Shown here: positions 1 to 6,766 of the stretch, in pieces
Numbering within the stretch: the first letter of the stretch is position 1
How the letters are laid out: every line of letters starts with the position of its first letter
Assembly (NCBI GenBank): GCA_937901225.1
Contig: CALCGX010000006.1
Span: 1-14,380, forward strand
Length of the DNA stretch: 14,380 nucleotides
Direction: 5' to 3'
Origin: an uncultured Bacteroidales bacterium
GTDB lineage: Bacteria; Bacteroidota; Bacteroidia; Bacteroidales; Paludibacteraceae
The notes under the pieces: generated by a model
Database searches by the model: none
What the model was told of the DNA's origin: nothing
What the model saw: only the letters and a program-made list of their open reading frames with translations
Program-made: the position numbers and the translations under genes

Positions 1-1320
1 ACCCGCATGATGGGTTGGGGCGAAGCCTTGGCGGCTAAGTTCAAACTCGTCTTCTCCATCAACACTTCTGCTGCGGTACTCGGTTTGGGTTATATCATCG
101 GCCTCAAGTATGCAGCCGTTATCTGCGCGGGCTCGTTCTTCGTATGGTGGGTATTGCTCCCACTCCTTGGCAACGTGCCTGGCATGGAAGCTACTGACCC
201 ACAAAACCTCTTCCTCGACTACGGTCGCAATATCGGTATCGGTGCCATTGCTATGGCTGGTCTCATCGGTATTGTCAAGAGTTGGGGCGTGATTAAGTCT
301 GCTGTCGGTTTGGCAGGCAAAGAGCTCGGCGGCAAGGGCAAACAAGTCATCGAGGCGTCTCTCCGTACCGAGAAAGACCTCAGCATGAAGTTCATCGTCT
401 TGGCTATTGCCGTGGCATTGCTCGTGACCCTCGTCTTCTTCTGGCTCGGTGTATTGGGCAATATCTGGCAAGCATTGGTGGCTTTCCTCGTGGTGGCAGT
501 CATCGCTTTCCTCTTCACTACCGTAGCCGCTAACGCCATTGCTATCGTAGGTAGCAACCCTGTTAGTGGTATGACATTGATGACCCTTATTATCGCTTCT
601 GTGATCTTCGTGGCGGTAGGCATGAAGGGTTCAAGCGGCATGGTCGGTGCCATGGTGATTGGTGGTGTCGTTTGTACCGCTTTGTCTATGGCAGGTGGCT
701 TTATTACCGACCTCAAGATCGGTTACTGGATTGGTACCAGCCCATACAAACAAGAGACTTGGAAGTTCCTCGGCACCCTCGTGAGTGCCGCTACCGTAGG
801 TGGTGTGATGATTATTCTGAATAAGACCTATGGTTTCGTAGGCGAGAATGCCTTAGTGGCTCCTCAGGCTAATGCGATGGCTGCGGTCATCGAACCATTG
901 ATGAGTGGTCAAGGTGCACCATGGATGCTCTATTTCGCAGGTGCCGCTTTGGCATTGATTCTCAACTTCATGGGTGTACCTGTGTTGGCATTTGCCTTGG
1001 GTATGTTCATCCCATTGAGCTTGAACACCCCATTGCTCGTAGGTGGTGCTATCTCATGGCTCGTTAGCCGTAAGCGCGAGAAAGATGGCGAGAAAGCAGA
1101 AGAGTTGGCTGGGGCTCGCAACGAGAAGGGCACTTTGATTGCTTCTGGTTTCATCGCTGGTGGTGCATTGATGGGTGTGGTAAGTGCTTTGATTAAGTTC
1201 TGTGGCGTAGAGTGCTACTTAGGCACTTGGGCTGCAAGCAACGGCGCCGCCCTCGTCGGCGTAGCAGCGTATGTGGCGCTGATTGTTTACTTCATTCTTG
1301 CTAGCAAGAAAACCAAATAA
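1..1320 (+). CDS. OPT-family oligopeptide transporter, 3' part (5' end outside window)
   Basis: Integral inner-membrane transporter of the OPT (oligopeptide transporter) family, which imports small peptides or metal chelates by proton symport. The frame is open from base 1 (Thr-Arg before the first Met at 7), so the gene starts upstream; about 439 residues are visible of the roughly 600-660 usual for bacterial members. I see about ten hydrophobic segments, including the Gly-rich stretch NTSAAVLGLGYIIGLKYA near the visible N-terminus and the C-terminal segment NFMGVPVLAFALGMFIPLSL followed by NTPLLVGG, which resembles the family's 'PlslstPifiGG' region. A charged loop (RKREKDGEKAEE, about residues 357-368 from the first Met) separates late helices. 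Codon choice favours CTC, GGC and ATC more than the genes that follow. A strong terminator lies 30 nt downstream. Family assignment is from remembered motifs; substrate is unknown. Confidence 0.85.
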   Translation, partial: TRMMGWGEALAAKFKLVFSINTSAAVLGLGYIIGLKYAAVICAGSFFVWWVLLPLLGNVPGMEATDPQNLFLDYGRNIGIGAIAMAGLIGIVKSWGVIKSAVGLAGKELGGKGKQVIEASLRTEKDLSMKFIVLAIAVALLVTLVFFWLGVLGNIWQALVAFLVVAVIAFLFTTVAANAIAIVGSNPVSGMTLMTLIIASVIFVAVGMKGSSGMVGAMVIGGVVCTALSMAGGFITDLKIGYWIGTSPYKQETWKFLGTLVSAATVGGVMIILNKTYGFVGENALVAPQANAMAAVIEPLMSGQGAPWMLYFAGAALALILNFMGVPVLAFALGMFIPLSLNTPLLVGGAISWLVSRKREKDGEKAEELAGARNEKGTLIASGFIAGGALMGVVSALIKFCGVECYLGTWAASNGAALVGVAAYVALIVYFILASKKTK

Positions 1321-1350
1321 GCGCTTTGCGCTATTAACTTTTCAATATTA

Positions 1351-1382
1351 AACAGCCGCAGGGGAAACCTGCGGCTGTTTTT
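1351..1382 (+). terminator. Intrinsic terminator of the OPT transporter gene
   Basis: A perfect 12-bp stem (AACAGCCGCAGG with CCTGCGGCTGTT), a 5-nt GGAAA loop and a run of five T at 1378-1382. It lies 30 nt after the transporter stop codon and is correctly oriented for plus-strand transcription. The A residues at its left edge are few, so its use for the convergent minus-strand operon is less likely. Confidence 0.9.
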
Positions 1383-1408
1383 GTATCCTTCTATATATTT
1401 CAAATAAT

Positions 1409-1432
1409 AGATGATAAGGATTCTTATTATCT
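1409..1432. terminator. AT-rich hairpin between convergent genes, possible weak terminator
   Basis: The arms AGATGATAAG and CTTATTATCT pair over 10 bp around a GATT loop. In plus-strand RNA the odd pair is a tolerated G-U; in minus-strand RNA it becomes an A-C mismatch. It lies 16 nt beyond the stop of the gldB-like gene, where a minus-strand terminator is expected, but it is AT-rich and lacks a clear U run. Function is a guess. Confidence 0.25.
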
Positions 1433-1448
1433 AATAAAATAAATCATA

Positions 1449-2486
1449 CTACGGCTTATAATAACTTTGTTCTAATATCTTTTGTGCATCGTTTTCGTTC
1501 ATTAATTCATGTAATGTAACTTTCTTATTATTGCGCATATAGCAATCTACAATACGCCATCCTACCCATTGACCTAATCGTCCTGGCGAGTCTTGTGTCA
1601 CTTCTGATGTAAATGGTCCATCGTTGATATACGAACTTAATACACTCGATTCAGTCTTAAATAAATCCCGCTTCTCCATAATCCGATTCCAAATAGCTTT
1701 CTCATACGTTTTACACCAATCCCATTGTTCTTTTGAATAGCCAATCAATTCCCATGCAGGCTCATCGGGCAACAATTGGCTAAGCAAAAATAACTGTTTT
1801 CCGCGGAATATCATTTGTTCTAATAACCTGTTATACTTGCTGTTATACGGAATATTATATGCCAAATACATACTCAGCACATCGACAGCGACACATGCTT
1901 TGCGCATAGTTTGTTTTTGATAGTCATAAACCACCTGATTATAATATGGGTACTCGCTTCCTAGGTACATATCTATGCCTACACCTATGATATCTTCGTA
2001 ATACATAACAGATGAGTTAAATCCTGAAACAAACAGATATAGAGTAGGGATTTTCCAATCGGGATACAGATGATGTAGACGTGTAAATCCCATATTCAAT
2101 GTTTCTTGCAGACTATCTACATTTGCAAATAGTGATTGCGCTTTAGCATTAGTCTGTGCAAATCCCATCGCGGTATCGGTCAAAAACTGTGCATACATCT
2201 CACACAAATAAGCTGTATCTTCGGTTGGAATACCCAAAATACCTTCTACGAATATCGGCATAAATGATTCGTAATCGTCATACAGCTTTTTGATATCTTG
2301 CTTCACGCTGTCAGGGCGAACACCTAACTGTGCATTATCAAAACGCACAATCTCTATCGATATAGGCTCAATATCTTTTGGGATATATTGGTACTTATTT
2401 CCACATCCACACAACATCCAAATAGCTAATAGACCGTAGCCTATTTGCCTAATAGCCTTATTACCTATTTGCTTAAATTGTTCCAT
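1449..2486 (-). CDS. gldB: GldB-type gliding-motility-family lipoprotein
   Basis: 345-residue predicted lipoprotein. The N-terminus has a hydrophobic segment IGYGLLAIWMLCGC ending in a lipobox-like LCGC, so Cys28 or the nearby Cys30 is a candidate lipidated residue. The body, with VRFDNAQLG, a central YLFVSGFNS segment and the C-terminal GQWVGWRIVDCYMRNN, resembles the GldB family of Bacteroidota. GldB is needed for gliding and type 9 secretion in flavobacteria, but homologues are common in non-gliding Bacteroidales, where their role is not settled; motility should not be inferred. It is the last gene of the tsaE operon and overlaps the LolD-type gene by 14 nt, so translation is probably coupled. 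The signal-peptide DNA is built from degenerate 8-nt repeats (separate entry). The family call rests on overall resemblance and context. Confidence 0.75.
   Translation of the reverse strand: MEQFKQIGNKAIRQIGYGLLAIWMLCGCGNKYQYIPKDIEPISIEIVRFDNAQLGVRPDSVKQDIKKLYDDYESFMPIFVEGILGIPTEDTAYLCEMYAQFLTDTAMGFAQTNAKAQSLFANVDSLQETLNMGFTRLHHLYPDWKIPTLYLFVSGFNSSVMYYEDIIGVGIDMYLGSEYPYYNQVVYDYQKQTMRKACVAVDVLSMYLAYNIPYNSKYNRLLEQMIFRGKQLFLLSQLLPDEPAWELIGYSKEQWDWCKTYEKAIWNRIMEKRDLFKTESSVLSSYINDGPFTSEVTQDSPGRLGQWVGWRIVDCYMRNNKKVTLHELMNENDAQKILEQSYYKP
2436..2474 (-). repeat. Degenerate 8-nt tandem repeat coding for the signal peptide of the GldB-type protein
   Basis: On the plus strand the units ATTTGCCT, AATAGCCT, TATTACCT and ATTTGCTT follow one another without gaps from 2443 to 2474, preceded by a partial unit GTAGCCT at 2436-2442. 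On the coding strand the theme is AGGCTATT/AGGCAAAT. The tract lies within the first 20 codons of the lipoprotein gene and overlaps the stop codon region of the upstream gene. Confidence 0.6.
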
Positions 2487-3120
2487 CTTTTATTTCAATC
2501 ACTCGATCACTAATCTCCGCCAATTCCTTATCATGTGTGACGATAATAATTGTCTGTCCATATTGCTCGCGCATCTGCAGCAGCAGTTTGTGCAGTTCCT
2601 TTTTGTTGCTTTCATCCAGACTGCCACTTGGCTCATCAGCCAAGATTACATTAGGTGACATCATCATCGCTCTAGCAGCTGCTACACGTTGTTTTTCTCC
2701 TCCAGATAATTGATTTGGTTTGTGCGTAATTCGTTCAGCCATACCCAGTTCCGTCAGTAGTTTCATCGCGCGTTGCTCTGCCTCTTTCTCCTCCATACAA
2801 GCAATCATAGCAGGCATCATCACGTTTTCTAATGTGGTGAACTCGGGCAATAACTGATGAAACTGAAAGATAAACCCGATATGTCGATTGCGAAAATCTG
2901 CCAACTCTTTCTCTTTCAGTGCAAACACATCCACACCATCAATCATTATGCTACCCGAGTCGGGTTTGTCCAGCGTACCGATGATTTGGAGTAGGGTAGT
3001 CTTCCCTGCGCCACTCTTACCAATGATACTAACTATCTCACCTTTTTTCACAGTTAGATTTACCCCTTTCAGCACTTCGAGTGTGCCAAACGATTTGTGT
3101 ATGTTTTTTACTTCTATCAT
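2473..3120 (-). CDS. lolD: LolD-type ABC transporter ATP-binding protein
   Basis: 215-residue ABC ATPase of the LolD/MacB group, which powers release of lipoproteins from the inner membrane or related envelope extrusion. All nucleotide-binding motifs are intact: Walker A GKSGAGKT (34-41), Q-loop in FQFHQLLPEFTTLENV (Q86), signature LSGGEKQ (138-144), Walker B VILADEP (158-164), D-loop SLD and switch His196 in VTHD. The 'FQFHQLLPEF' wording and the lack of extra domains are typical of LolD. The gene starts 4 nt after the S41 peptidase stop and overlaps the GldB-type lipoprotein gene by 14 nt. No LolC/LolE-type permease is in this operon, so its membrane partner must be encoded elsewhere. Placement between two predicted lipoprotein genes fits an envelope role, but a MacB-like efflux role cannot be ruled out. 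Confidence 0.87.
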   Translation of the reverse strand: MIEVKNIHKSFGTLEVLKGVNLTVKKGEIVSIIGKSGAGKTTLLQIIGTLDKPDSGSIMIDGVDVFALKEKELADFRNRHIGFIFQFHQLLPEFTTLENVMMPAMIACMEEKEAEQRAMKLLTELGMAERITHKPNQLSGGEKQRVAAARAMMMSPNVILADEPSGSLDESNKKELHKLLLQMREQYGQTIIIVTHDKELAEISDRVIEIKDGTI

Positions 3121-3124
3121 ATTC

Positions 3125-4165
3125 TTACTTCTTCTCGTATGCCGAATTTATCAATCTCACAGCCTCTTCTATTAGATCATCTTTATCCTCGGAGTGCTGA
3201 TTCACTAATAGATGTGGTTTTATTCCTGCCTCAATACTGACGCGATCTCTATCATACATTTTCACACTCGAGAAGCGTACCATCCATCCATTAGGTAACT
3301 CATAACTCATCGGCATACCACCACCGCCTCCACTTATTCCACCTAGTATCAGGCAGTTATCCGCATAGCGCATTATACTCACAAAGAAGTTCGCTGCCGA
3401 ATAACTCCGCCTATTGCACAGCACCACCACAGGCCGTCTCCAATATCCTTTGCTTTCGTTCATCCTCATGGATTCAAGCTCTGAGAAATCCTCATGACCA
3501 GGACCAGACTTATGCTGCCAATAGCCAACTACCGTATCTTTTGTAAAGAACGGAGCCGCCAATCGATAGGCATTATCCATACTTCCGCCACCATTATTGC
3601 GCACATCTAATACGATACCTCTGCATTTTGCAAAATAGTTCAGTACCGCCAACCAGTTTGTCATCGAAAAACCATCCGAGAAAGAGCCATAATACACATA
3701 CCCAATGCTATCTCCGTCTATCCTGCAGTAATTCAGTCCGTTAGCACGCCTATAATCTTTCAAATAGTACTTAGTCAATATATCTGAATCGAAGTTCTTG
3801 GGATATCCTTCATACCATTGGCTGCACACCGAAATATCGAATGGCGAATACAAATTCACATGCCCATCTTCTAGTTCATTCAGCACCTTTTCCAGACCAT
3901 CAAAGAATCGATAATTATCTTCATATTCCACAATTCTCATTGTATCAAATCGTTGATAATAAGCAGAATATACCGAATCCCAATCCATCTTTTTATCGTC
4001 AAATAAACAATATTTCTCATCAATAATCTGCCACAACGCCTCGAAATTGTTTAGCGGTGTATTATCCTTTTGTTCATTAAATGGATGTGTGCAACTGCTC
4101 AATGCTATTGCCAATAGCCAATAGCCTATGCATACTACACGATATGTCTTGCACTTCTTTACCAT
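3125..4165 (-). CDS. S41-family peptidase lipoprotein
   Basis: 346-residue predicted lipoprotein with a C-terminal-processing/tricorn-type serine peptidase core. The signal peptide IGYWLLAIALSSC ends at a plausible lipid-attachment Cys. The N-terminal half (NFEALWQIIDEKYCLF, then ELEDGHVNLYS) matches the helical lead-in and the 'DgHt' region common in Bacteroidales S41 proteins. The catalytic core has GIVLDVRNNGGGSMDN and CNRRSYSAANFF, where the Ser in SYSAA is the expected nucleophile. A Gly-rich stretch (GGISGGGGGMP) follows. I see no obvious PDZ domain. It overlaps the DUF3316-like gene by 7 nt and is 4 nt from the LolD-type gene. The hydrophobic part of the signal peptide is encoded by a 7-nt repeat. 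It probably acts in the periplasm on envelope proteins; substrate unknown. Confidence 0.85.
   Translation of the reverse strand: MVKKCKTYRVVCIGYWLLAIALSSCTHPFNEQKDNTPLNNFEALWQIIDEKYCLFDDKKMDWDSVYSAYYQRFDTMRIVEYEDNYRFFDGLEKVLNELEDGHVNLYSPFDISVCSQWYEGYPKNFDSDILTKYYLKDYRRANGLNYCRIDGDSIGYVYYGSFSDGFSMTNWLAVLNYFAKCRGIVLDVRNNGGGSMDNAYRLAAPFFTKDTVVGYWQHKSGPGHEDFSELESMRMNESKGYWRRPVVVLCNRRSYSAANFFVSIMRYADNCLILGGISGGGGGMPMSYELPNGWMVRFSSVKMYDRDRVSIEAGIKPHLLVNQHSEDKDDLIEEAVRLINSAYEKK
4106..4126 (-). repeat. 7-nt tandem repeat (GGCTATT) coding for the signal peptide of the S41 lipoprotein
   Basis: On the coding strand two perfect GGCTATT units are followed by a related GGCAATA unit, 21 nt in all. Since three 7-nt units equal seven codons, the tract encodes the hydrophobic heptapeptide GYWLLAI, the core of the signal peptide. 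Flanking bases are more diverged. The GldB-type gene in the same operon has GYGLLAI in the equivalent place. Confidence 0.7.
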
Positions 4166-4974
4166 GCCACAAATGATTTTGCAGGATTTATCTTATATTG
4201 CCATACGCACCCCACCACAGCACTCACCATTTCACGTGAGAACATCATTTCTGTTGTTCCATATTCCAAATATTCATGTGCTATTCCAACGCGCCAAGTA
4301 GAGCGAACAAACTGCATATCGAATGTCAATTCGTGTTTCAAATGCCTATGATTCCAAAGTCCTGCACAACGAAAATCGCCCAAAATGCCTTCACCCATCT
4401 CGAAATACGAATGCCAATAATCAGGTATATAATCCATTCCTAATACATTAAAACGCGCCAAATAACGCAATCGATAGCTCGTTTTTTTCGCTTTGAACGC
4501 CCAACTCACACCACCCATTGCACACATATTCACCGCTAAATCCATCGAGTAGGGTTTGTTTACATTCGATGCGTGCATCTTACCAAATAACTCCACATCT
4601 AAGTATGGACCTACTAATGCTTGTAACCCCAATTCTTTCCATTTCCAAACATATTGCGCACCCCAACCACCTTGAAAACCAATGGAATATATCAGATTGT
4701 TCATACGTTCACTATATGCCATTCCGCCTGTGATATGTGCTTGCCCCACATGTTGCCAGTGCTTCGTACTATCCTGATTAAAACCTTGCCACCACTCATT
4801 ACTTATTCCGATTTGTTGCCCAGAATAGAGTAGGGGACTCAGATATTGATCTTGCTGCCACATACCTCCATATCGAATGCTAAGCACATTCTCATGCTCA
4901 ATAATCCAATCGTCAGATAGGGCAATCGACTGAAAACCAATCGATAAAAACAATATGCATAACCACTTACGCAT
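4159..4974 (-). CDS. DUF3316-like exported protein, possible outer-membrane barrel
   Basis: 271-residue protein of unknown function with an N-terminal signal peptide (MRKWLCILFLSIGFQSIALS). The ATG at 4974 is preferred over an in-frame TTG one codon upstream; it overlaps the tsaE stop by 8 nt. The body is rich in aromatic residues and alternating short strands, and includes YLSPLLYSGQQIGISNEWW, a GPYLDVELF segment, LARFNVLGMDYIPDYWHSY and a strand-like C-terminus. These resemble the DUF3316 proteins of Bacteroidales, which I recall as predicted beta-rich envelope proteins. That assignment is from memory, not a search. The C-terminal residues (NPAKSFVAW) extend past the last predicted strand. 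Position between tsaE and two lipoprotein-related genes suggests an envelope function; no enzyme motif is visible. Confidence 0.65.
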   Translation of the reverse strand: MRKWLCILFLSIGFQSIALSDDWIIEHENVLSIRYGGMWQQDQYLSPLLYSGQQIGISNEWWQGFNQDSTKHWQHVGQAHITGGMAYSERMNNLIYSIGFQGGWGAQYVWKWKELGLQALVGPYLDVELFGKMHASNVNKPYSMDLAVNMCAMGGVSWAFKAKKTSYRLRYLARFNVLGMDYIPDYWHSYFEMGEGILGDFRCAGLWNHRHLKHELTFDMQFVRSTWRVGIAHEYLEYGTTEMMFSREMVSAVVGCVWQYKINPAKSFVAW

Positions 4975-5419
4975 CAAAACTCAAACTTCTTTCTCCATTT
5001 TCTTCCACTTCAATTTTCACCCAGATGGTATCTTCTGGCAGCAATGACTCGATCATTTCTGCCCACTCAATAAAGCAGTAATTCCCCGAGTATAGATATT
5101 CTTCAGTACCCATATCCAATGCCTCTCGAATATCCTTGATTCGGTAACAATCAAAGTGATAAACTTCTTCACTGCTTGCTATCTCATACACATTAACAAT
5201 TGCAAATGTCGGACTATTCACTACATCTTTTGTACCCATAGTTTCGCATAGATGTTTGATGAAAGTGGTTTTACCAGCTCCCATCTTGCCATCGAAAGCG
5301 AATACGCGTGCCGAACTACACTTATCCAAAATATCGGTTGCAGCAACCTCATCACCCTGCGCATTGATCAGCAATATCCCCTTTTTAGGGTCGTTCGTTA
5401 TCGTATATCTATATTCCAT
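4967..5419 (-). CDS. tsaE: TsaE, tRNA t6A biosynthesis ATPase
   Basis: 150-residue P-loop ATPase (YjeE family) needed, with TsaB, TsaC and TsaD, to make N6-threonylcarbamoyladenosine at position 37 of ANN-decoding tRNAs in the cytoplasm. Visible motifs are Walker A GKMGAGKT (44-51), SPTFAIVNVY (69-78), HFDCYR (88-93) and CFIEWAEMIESLLP (from 115), all diagnostic of TsaE; length is normal. It is the first gene of the operon: a Bacteroidetes-type promoter lies just upstream, its ATG has no Shine-Dalgarno sequence, and its stop overlaps the next gene. Linking a tRNA-modification gene to envelope genes may simply be opportunistic promoter sharing. Confidence 0.95.
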   Translation of the reverse strand: MEYRYTITNDPKKGILLINAQGDEVAATDILDKCSSARVFAFDGKMGAGKTTFIKHLCETMGTKDVVNSPTFAIVNVYEIASSEEVYHFDCYRIKDIREALDMGTEEYLYSGNYCFIEWAEMIESLLPEDTIWVKIEVEENGERSLSFDA

Positions 5420-5436
5420 TTTTTTCTAATTTCTTG

Positions 5437-5468
5437 CAAAAGTAGTAGTTTTTACTGGATTATGCAAA
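5437..5468 (-). promoter_or_regulatory. Bacteroidetes-type promoter for the tsaE operon
   Basis: Read on the minus strand, TTTG (5468-5465) is followed by 20 nt and TACTTTTG (5444-5437), a perfect match to TAnnTTTG. The transcription start should fall near 5430, giving a leader of about 10 nt before the tsaE ATG at 5419. The site sits partly against the 3' end of the acetyltransferase gene, so the operon can be transcribed independently of the upstream genes. Confidence 0.8.
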
Positions 5469-5472
5469 TTTT

Positions 5473-6111
5473 TTATAAAAATTTCGTTTGATTTACTTCA
5501 TTCGCTGTTAGGGATTCTAATCCATTCATATACAAGTGATAGACTTCATTGAAGATTACTATTTCTCTTTCAAACTCAAATCCCATACGTTGATACAGTA
5601 TTTTTGCCGAATTTATCGGCTCTACTGCTAGTGTTACTCGTTCTATTCCGAGTGCTTTGGCTTGCAGTTTCGCATGTTCTATCAATGCGGTTCCCACACC
5701 ACGATTCCTATACATTTGAGATACCGACAAACTGTCGATATAGAACTCTCCTAGCTTTGCTTCATCTTCCATATCTTCCCACCCCATACCAAATGCAATA
5801 TCAAATAGCGATTTCAACTGTGGATACATTTTTTCTCGTTGAAATCGGTAGTTTCTGCCATCTACTGCTATCATCATTCCGGCTATTTCTCCGTCTAATT
5901 CGGCAATAAATGTATTGGTATAACTATAATGTGTATCTGCCTGCGCGCATACACCTGTCAATATCTCCATCCATTTTTCTCTCAATGGAATGCTGCCATC
6001 TCCAATACGATTCTCCAATACTATTGCATTGTCTTCTAATAAAAACGCATTAAAGATTCCTTCGGCGATATATGCTACATCCTTTATTTCCGCTCTGCGA
6101 ATTGTAATCAT
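5473..6111 (-). CDS. GNAT-family N-acetyltransferase
   Basis: 212-residue cytoplasmic GCN5-related acetyltransferase, transferring acetyl from acetyl-CoA to an unknown amine. The N-terminus (MITIRRAEIKDVAYIAEGI) is the usual first strand and helix; FIAELDGEIAGMM (68-80) is the core strand pair; FYIDSLSV (123-130) leads into the acetyl-CoA pyrophosphate loop YRNRGVGTALIEHAK (134-148); ILYQRMGFEFE near 190 is the typical final motif. It starts 45 nt after maf. I did not find a convincing promoter in that gap (a TAACTTCG box has one mismatch and no partner), so it may be read with maf. Its 3' end runs up to the tsaE promoter. Substrate cannot be told from sequence. Confidence 0.88.
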   Translation of the reverse strand: MITIRRAEIKDVAYIAEGIFNAFLLEDNAIVLENRIGDGSIPLREKWMEILTGVCAQADTHYSYTNTFIAELDGEIAGMMIAVDGRNYRFQREKMYPQLKSLFDIAFGMGWEDMEDEAKLGEFYIDSLSVSQMYRNRGVGTALIEHAKLQAKALGIERVTLAVEPINSAKILYQRMGFEFEREIVIFNEVYHLYMNGLESLTANEVNQTKFL

Positions 6112-6156
6112 CTCTAATTAACTTGTAAGAGGATAAAGTGAGCGAAGTTAGTATTG

Positions 6157-6741
6157 TTAAAAAACACCTAGTTGCTGAAGAGTGTCATAGACACGGGAAA
6201 TAGGGAAACCCATGACATTGAAATAAGAGCCTTCCATACGCGTAACGCCCACATAACCGATCCACTCTTGTACACCATATGCACCCGCTTTATCGAGCGG
6301 GTGGTACTTGGTTACGTAGTAGTTAATTTCTTCCTCTGATAGCGTCTTGAATATGACTTTAGTACAATCCACTAAAGTTTCTAGTTCGCCGTTCATATCA
6401 GCAAAACATACTGCGGTATATACCTCGTGGGTTTGGCCACTGAGGCGGGAAAGCATGGCTTTAGCATCAGCTTCGTTTTGCGGCTTTCCTAGCATCTCGC
6501 CATTGAGCCAAACGATCGTATCGGATGTAATAAGCAAGTCATTCTCTCGAAGTTCAATCGCGTATGCGCGCGCTTTTGCGCGCGAAATATATAGAGGTAT
6601 ATCCCCCGCTTGAAGATAAGTAGGGTAAGACTCATCTGCATCAATAGTGACGCAAGAGAATGGGATATCTAAACCCGCCATCAGTTCGCGACGGCGAGGG
6701 CTTTGAGAGCCCAAGATGATATTTGGATTCAAAAGTTTCAT
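6157..6741 (-). CDS. maf: Maf-type nucleoside triphosphate pyrophosphatase
   Basis: 194-residue Maf/YhdE/YceF-family protein that hydrolyses nucleoside triphosphates (dTTP/UTP or modified pyrimidine nucleotides) to monophosphates, a house-cleaning role in the cytoplasm. Family signatures are intact: ILGSQSPRRREL (9-20), DADES with Glu37, RAKA with Lys56, LLITSDTIVWLNGEMLGKP with Asp74 and Lys86, a QTHEVYTAV segment and the C-terminal GSYFNVMGFPI. It lies 25 nt after the UbiA-type gene, an association common in Bacteroidales. The start codon is directly preceded on the coding strand by a GCGC-GTA-GCGC palindrome, an odd place for a stem. Confidence 0.95.
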   Translation of the reverse strand: MKLLNPNIILGSQSPRRRELMAGLDIPFSCVTIDADESYPTYLQAGDIPLYISRAKARAYAIELRENDLLITSDTIVWLNGEMLGKPQNEADAKAMLSRLSGQTHEVYTAVCFADMNGELETLVDCTKVIFKTLSEEEINYYVTKYHPLDKAGAYGVQEWIGYVGVTRMEGSYFNVMGFPISRVYDTLQQLGVF

Positions 6742-6752
6742 GCGCTACGCGC
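6742..6752. repeat. GCGC-TAC-GCGC palindrome abutting the maf start codon
   Basis: An 11-nt inverted repeat, 4-bp GCGC arms with a 3-nt loop, occupying the bases directly upstream of the maf ATG. Similar short GCGC palindromes occur at 1321-1331 (GCGC-TTT-GCGC, just after the transporter stop) and 13343-13357 (7-nt loop, between the OmpA-like gene and tRNA-Ile). Function unknown; could be coincidence. Confidence 0.35.
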
Positions 6753-6766
6753 TTGTTTCAAAAGTA

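Noticed and set aside
219..716. 165-codon minus-strand open frame inside the OPT transporter gene
   Set aside because: Low-complexity Pro/Thr/Ala/Met product opposite transmembrane codons; no family resemblance.
6112..6156. Possible promoter for the acetyltransferase gene (TAACTTCG on the minus strand)
   Set aside because: One mismatch in the -7 box and no -33 element at the right distance.
6565..6586. GC-rich palindrome GCGCGC-TTTT-GCGCGC within maf
   Set aside because: Lies in coding sequence for an Arg/Ala-rich conserved stretch (SRAKARAYA), so codon use explains it.
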